A stretch of DNA of 64,000 bases, from the NCBI RefSeq assembly GCF_036884655.1, contig NC_088356.1:17478001-17542000 (forward strand). The letters are read 5' to 3'. Position 1 is the stretch's first letter, and every line of letters begins with the position of its first letter. The translations under genes were made by a program, and so were the position numbers. This document shows, piece after piece, positions 60,970-64,000 of this stretch. Source of the DNA: Musa acuminata AAA Group. Lineage: Eukaryota; Streptophyta; Magnoliopsida; Zingiberales; Musaceae. The notes under the pieces were generated by a model that did not search any database, was not told the origin of the DNA, and worked only from the letters and a program-made list of their open reading frames with translations.

Positions 60970-62408
60970 TGTTGGGAAATCATTGGGGGGCGACATCATA
61001 TGCACAGCGGAAGAACAAGAAAAACAAAATCCTCGATTCCCAAAAAGATGTTCGTCGTCGTACGAAGATTGGTGCGCAAAAATCCGCAAAACACAAAACT
61101 GCGTATAGAGATTGTGTTACCTAGGGAGATCGTATATCCCTGTTTCCTTGCAGATCCTTAGGAGAGGGTGAAGGAGGTCAAGCGTCCTCCTCTCTAGCGG
61201 TGATCCACACAACAGGGTTGCGACTCTGCATCCAAAGACTCTAGCCTATGAGGCTGTGAATCCCTCCTATTTATAGAGATCCCGTGTCAAACCCTAATGG
61301 GTCCTTCCCTAGTGGGTATTGGATCTGCATCCAATAAGACAAGGGCTCCGTCGGATATCTCATATCCGAACCTCTACTCATTGCAATGCCTACCATATGT
61401 GTGTGACCCTCTAGGCCCAATATCGAGCTGGCCGTGAGTCATACCTGTCAGAACTCCTTCTAACTCAGTGAATTATTATCTCTGTAATAATTCACTCGAC
61501 TCATCGACTACGGACGTACTATGCCACTACGTCGTAGTCCCCAGACGATACTGGGGAATCCAATTCATTGGACCTGTCTGTCCTCAGTTACCATGTATCT
61601 ATAGTCCCTCATCCATCTAATATCCCAGAGACCGTATATCGAGCATGGTGCTGTCAGACCCATACGGTTTCTACTCGAGTCTCGCTCTAATCGGATTCTC
61701 CCGGAGAACTCTTTCTCTCTCAACCCGAATGACCCTGGCCAGGGATTTGTCTGAGCAAGAACACATAGGATATTCCTCTCATGACGCCGAGAGTGGATGA
61801 TCCTCTATTGACACTCAATAGCCCTCGTAAGGTCGACTACCACTCCCAATGACCAGCTGTACTAGATCTGGGGACAGCCAAACCTATAAGTCTAGTATCA
61901 AAGAGTGGAGCACTCATACAGGACATCCTTGGTGTCTCAAGTCTAAGGACCAGATACACCACTAAGACTACGAAATCGCTGTCTGACAATAAGGCATCAT
62001 CAACCATCCAGCATTCCGTAAGCGGATCAATCAGTGAACTCATTCTCCAATTAGCACCTGTACTATATCCCTAGTGTCCCTACAGGAGCAGCTATGAGAC
62101 CAGCTGCATCCATCATATGGACGGGTATACAGCACACTAGTCTATCTGGTTATCACGATGTCCCTCTCGAGTAACCTATGACCGGGATTATTTAGGATAT
62201 GTGTTTAAAGGTGAATCGATCTCATTATCGTGATCTCATCACGATCCGATTCTCATTGCACAAATCCAAGGACATCACAATATATATATGCATTTATGCA
62301 ATAGTTATAAAGTGATATACGCCAAAATATAATAAGCAAAAAGATTCTGTATCAAGTCACACGTGCCATCACTCACGTGATTGGCTTGCTGGGCACCTAT
62401 AACTAGCA
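60970..62408 (-). repeat. 5' LTR of the younger copia element
   Basis: 1,439 bp and collinear with 53973-55467 except for a missing stretch of about 56 bp near 61226. A TATA-like TATAAATA (minus strand, 61269-61276) marks the probable promoter. Confidence 0.95.
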
Positions 62409-62690
62409 ATCTAGGAGTCATGCCGGGCAACGAGGAGCTGATTCACTTATATTGTGATAACTATGGGGCGATTGCTAAGGGAACCCGGGTCTCATTAGAA
62501 GTGTTCTAAGGAGGTTCCACCTAATCAAAGAGATCGTGGCCCGAGGAGATGTAACAGTGGAAAGAGTTTCATTCGAAGATAACATCGCAAATCTACTGAC
62601 AAAGCCATTATCTCAGATTGTCTTTAAGCGTCACAGGGGTCTAATGGGGATCAGACACATAAGTGATTGGCTTTAAGTCAAGTGGGAGAT
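62409..62690 (+). pseudogene. Older copia pol, 3' part (RNase H end), and PPT
   Basis: It resumes RNase H exactly where 53972 stopped, after one ATCTA repeat. LYCDNYGAIAK is readable, then frame is lost. A short stretch is missing after AGAAG (as in the younger copy at about 55655), and a stop follows. It ends with AAGTGGGAGAT (62680-62690), the PPT. Confidence 0.88.
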
Positions 62691-64000
62691 TGCTAGTCAT
62701 GGGTGCCTTGCAATCCAATTACATGAGTGATAGCACGTATGACTTGATATGCGATCTTATTACTTATTATTATTATTTGATATTTTATCACTTTATATTA
62801 ATTATTACATATACATATGTATATATTATGATGTCTTTGGATATATGCAATAGAAATTAGATTGTGATGAGATCACGATAATGGGACTGATTCTCCTTTA
62901 AACACAAACGCTAAATAATCCTGGTCATAGGTTACTCGAGATGGACATCGAAATAATCGGATAGACTAGTGTGTTGTATACCCATCCATATGATAAATGC
63001 AACTAGTCTCATAGCTGCTCATGTGAGGACACTAGAGATATAGTACAAGTGCTCATTGGAGAATGAGTTCATTAATTGATCCACTTATGGAATGCTAGAT
63101 GATTGATGATGCATTATTGTTAGACAACGATTCTGTAGTCCTAGTGGTGTATCTGGTCCTTAGACTTAAGACACCAAGGATGTCTTATATGAGTACTTCA
63201 TTCTTTGATATTGGACTTATAGGTCTGAAGGTTCCAGATTTAGCACAACCGGTCATCGAAAGTGGTAACCAACCTTATGAGGACTATTAAGTGTCGATAG
63301 AGGATCATCCACTCTCGATGTCATGAAAGGAATGTCTCATGTGTTCTTGCTCAGACAAATCCCTAGCTATGGTCATTGGGATTATGAGAGAAAGAGTTCT
63401 CCAGAAAAATCCAATTAAAACGAGACTCGAGTAGAAACTATATGGGTCTGAAAGCACCATGCCTGGTATACAGTCTCTAAGATATTAGATGGATGAGGGA
63501 CTATAGATAACGGTAATTGGGACAAATATGTTCAATGGATTGGATTCTCTTGTATCATCTGGGGATTACGGCGTAGTGGCTTAGTACATTCGTAATCGAT
63601 GAGTCGAGTGAATTAATATGGAGATAATAATTAAAGCTAGAAGGAGTTTTGACAGATACGACTCATGGCCAGCTCGATATTGAGCCTAGAGACACACATA
63701 TGGTAGGCGTTGGGATGAGTAGAGGTTGGGGTATGAGATATCCGCTAGAGCTCCTATCTTATTGGATATCCAATAAGCCCCTGAATTATTGGATCCTATG
63801 GATGAGATCCAATAAGAGCTAATAAGAGATTATTGGATAGAGATCCACTAATATAAGAGGCTTGGGTAGTTGGATGGAGATCCAATAACAATAGGGCGGG
63901 ATCCATTAGGGTTAAGTTGATAGGAGACTTCTATAAATAGAAGGGAACTAATGGTTCATAAGCTGAGAGCCTTTTTGGGTTGTCTCTCTTATTCTCCTCC
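62691..64000 (+). repeat. 3' LTR of the older copia element, cut by the window edge
   Basis: It starts TGCTAGTCATGGGTGCC directly after the PPT. It is collinear with LTRs A-D and the younger LTRs through the TATAAATAG region (about 63933-63941) and into the CT-rich downstream part. The final 200-400 bp lie outside the window. Confidence 0.9.

Larger units (their letters stand above)
53973..62408 (-). mobile_element. Younger copia element nested in an older relative
   Basis: 8,436 bp with perfect ATCTA duplications (53968-53972 and 62409-62413). Minus-strand order: 5' LTR (60970-62408), PBS, leader of about 1.9 kb, gag (start at 59092), pol, PPT (55468-55481) and 3' LTR (53973-55467). The LTRs differ at about 29 sites by eye (about 2%), plus a deletion of about 56 bp in the 5' LTR. 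Reverse transcriptase lacks its catalytic block, so the copy cannot move itself. It shares family with LTRs A-D. Confidence 0.92.

Overview
This is a plant nuclear window: two spliced genes with conserved intron phases sit in a sea of LTR retrotransposons. The coding sequences and repeat families suggest a monocot. A Musaceae-like (banana/Ensete) genome is my best guess, but I could not check it. I see no prokaryotic features, CRISPR arrays, rRNA or tRNA genes.

Layout. 1-977: upstream/promoter region. 978-7692 (+): a complete ten-exon mitochondrial trans-2-enoyl-CoA reductase gene (MECR, 372 aa), which acts in mitochondrial fatty-acid synthesis. 8267-9074 and 12734-13050: antisense remnants of a LINE-like non-LTR element. 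Between them (9075-12733) lies a Ty3/gypsy element with a normal primer-binding site (PBS), polypurine tract (PPT), gag and protease, but no reverse transcriptase or integrase. 13603-32794: one decayed Ty3-type LTR acts as host for a four-level nest. It contains a solo copia LTR (A), which is itself split by a further LTR array (B and D, with C inside B) and by a 9.8-kb SIRE-like copia element (20672-30442, - strand). 33360-39221: an older, decayed relative of that SIRE-like element with only one LTR. 39222-40450: a heavily decayed copia pol.

42188-44349 (+): a complete six-exon annexin gene (312 aa) with one GC-AG intron and a long TATA/CATA microsatellite in intron 1. 46184-51640 (+): a decayed but structurally complete copia element with a TTTTC target-site duplication. 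52784-53972 plus 62409-64000 (+): an older copia element cut in two by a younger copia of the same family on the opposite strand (53973-62408, perfect ATCTA duplication). The older element's 3' LTR runs off the window.

The two genes look functional from sequence alone. Every mobile element has at least one break in gag or pol, so none looks autonomous. The SIRE-like copy is closest: its gag-pol is one frame of about 1,545 codons interrupted by only three single-codon stops. The points most worth a second look are the depth of nesting, the repeat arrays and G-tract in the SIRE-like LTR, a deletion shared by two nested copia copies, a four-fold 17-bp motif in a copia leader, and a short ORF recurring in seven LTR copies.
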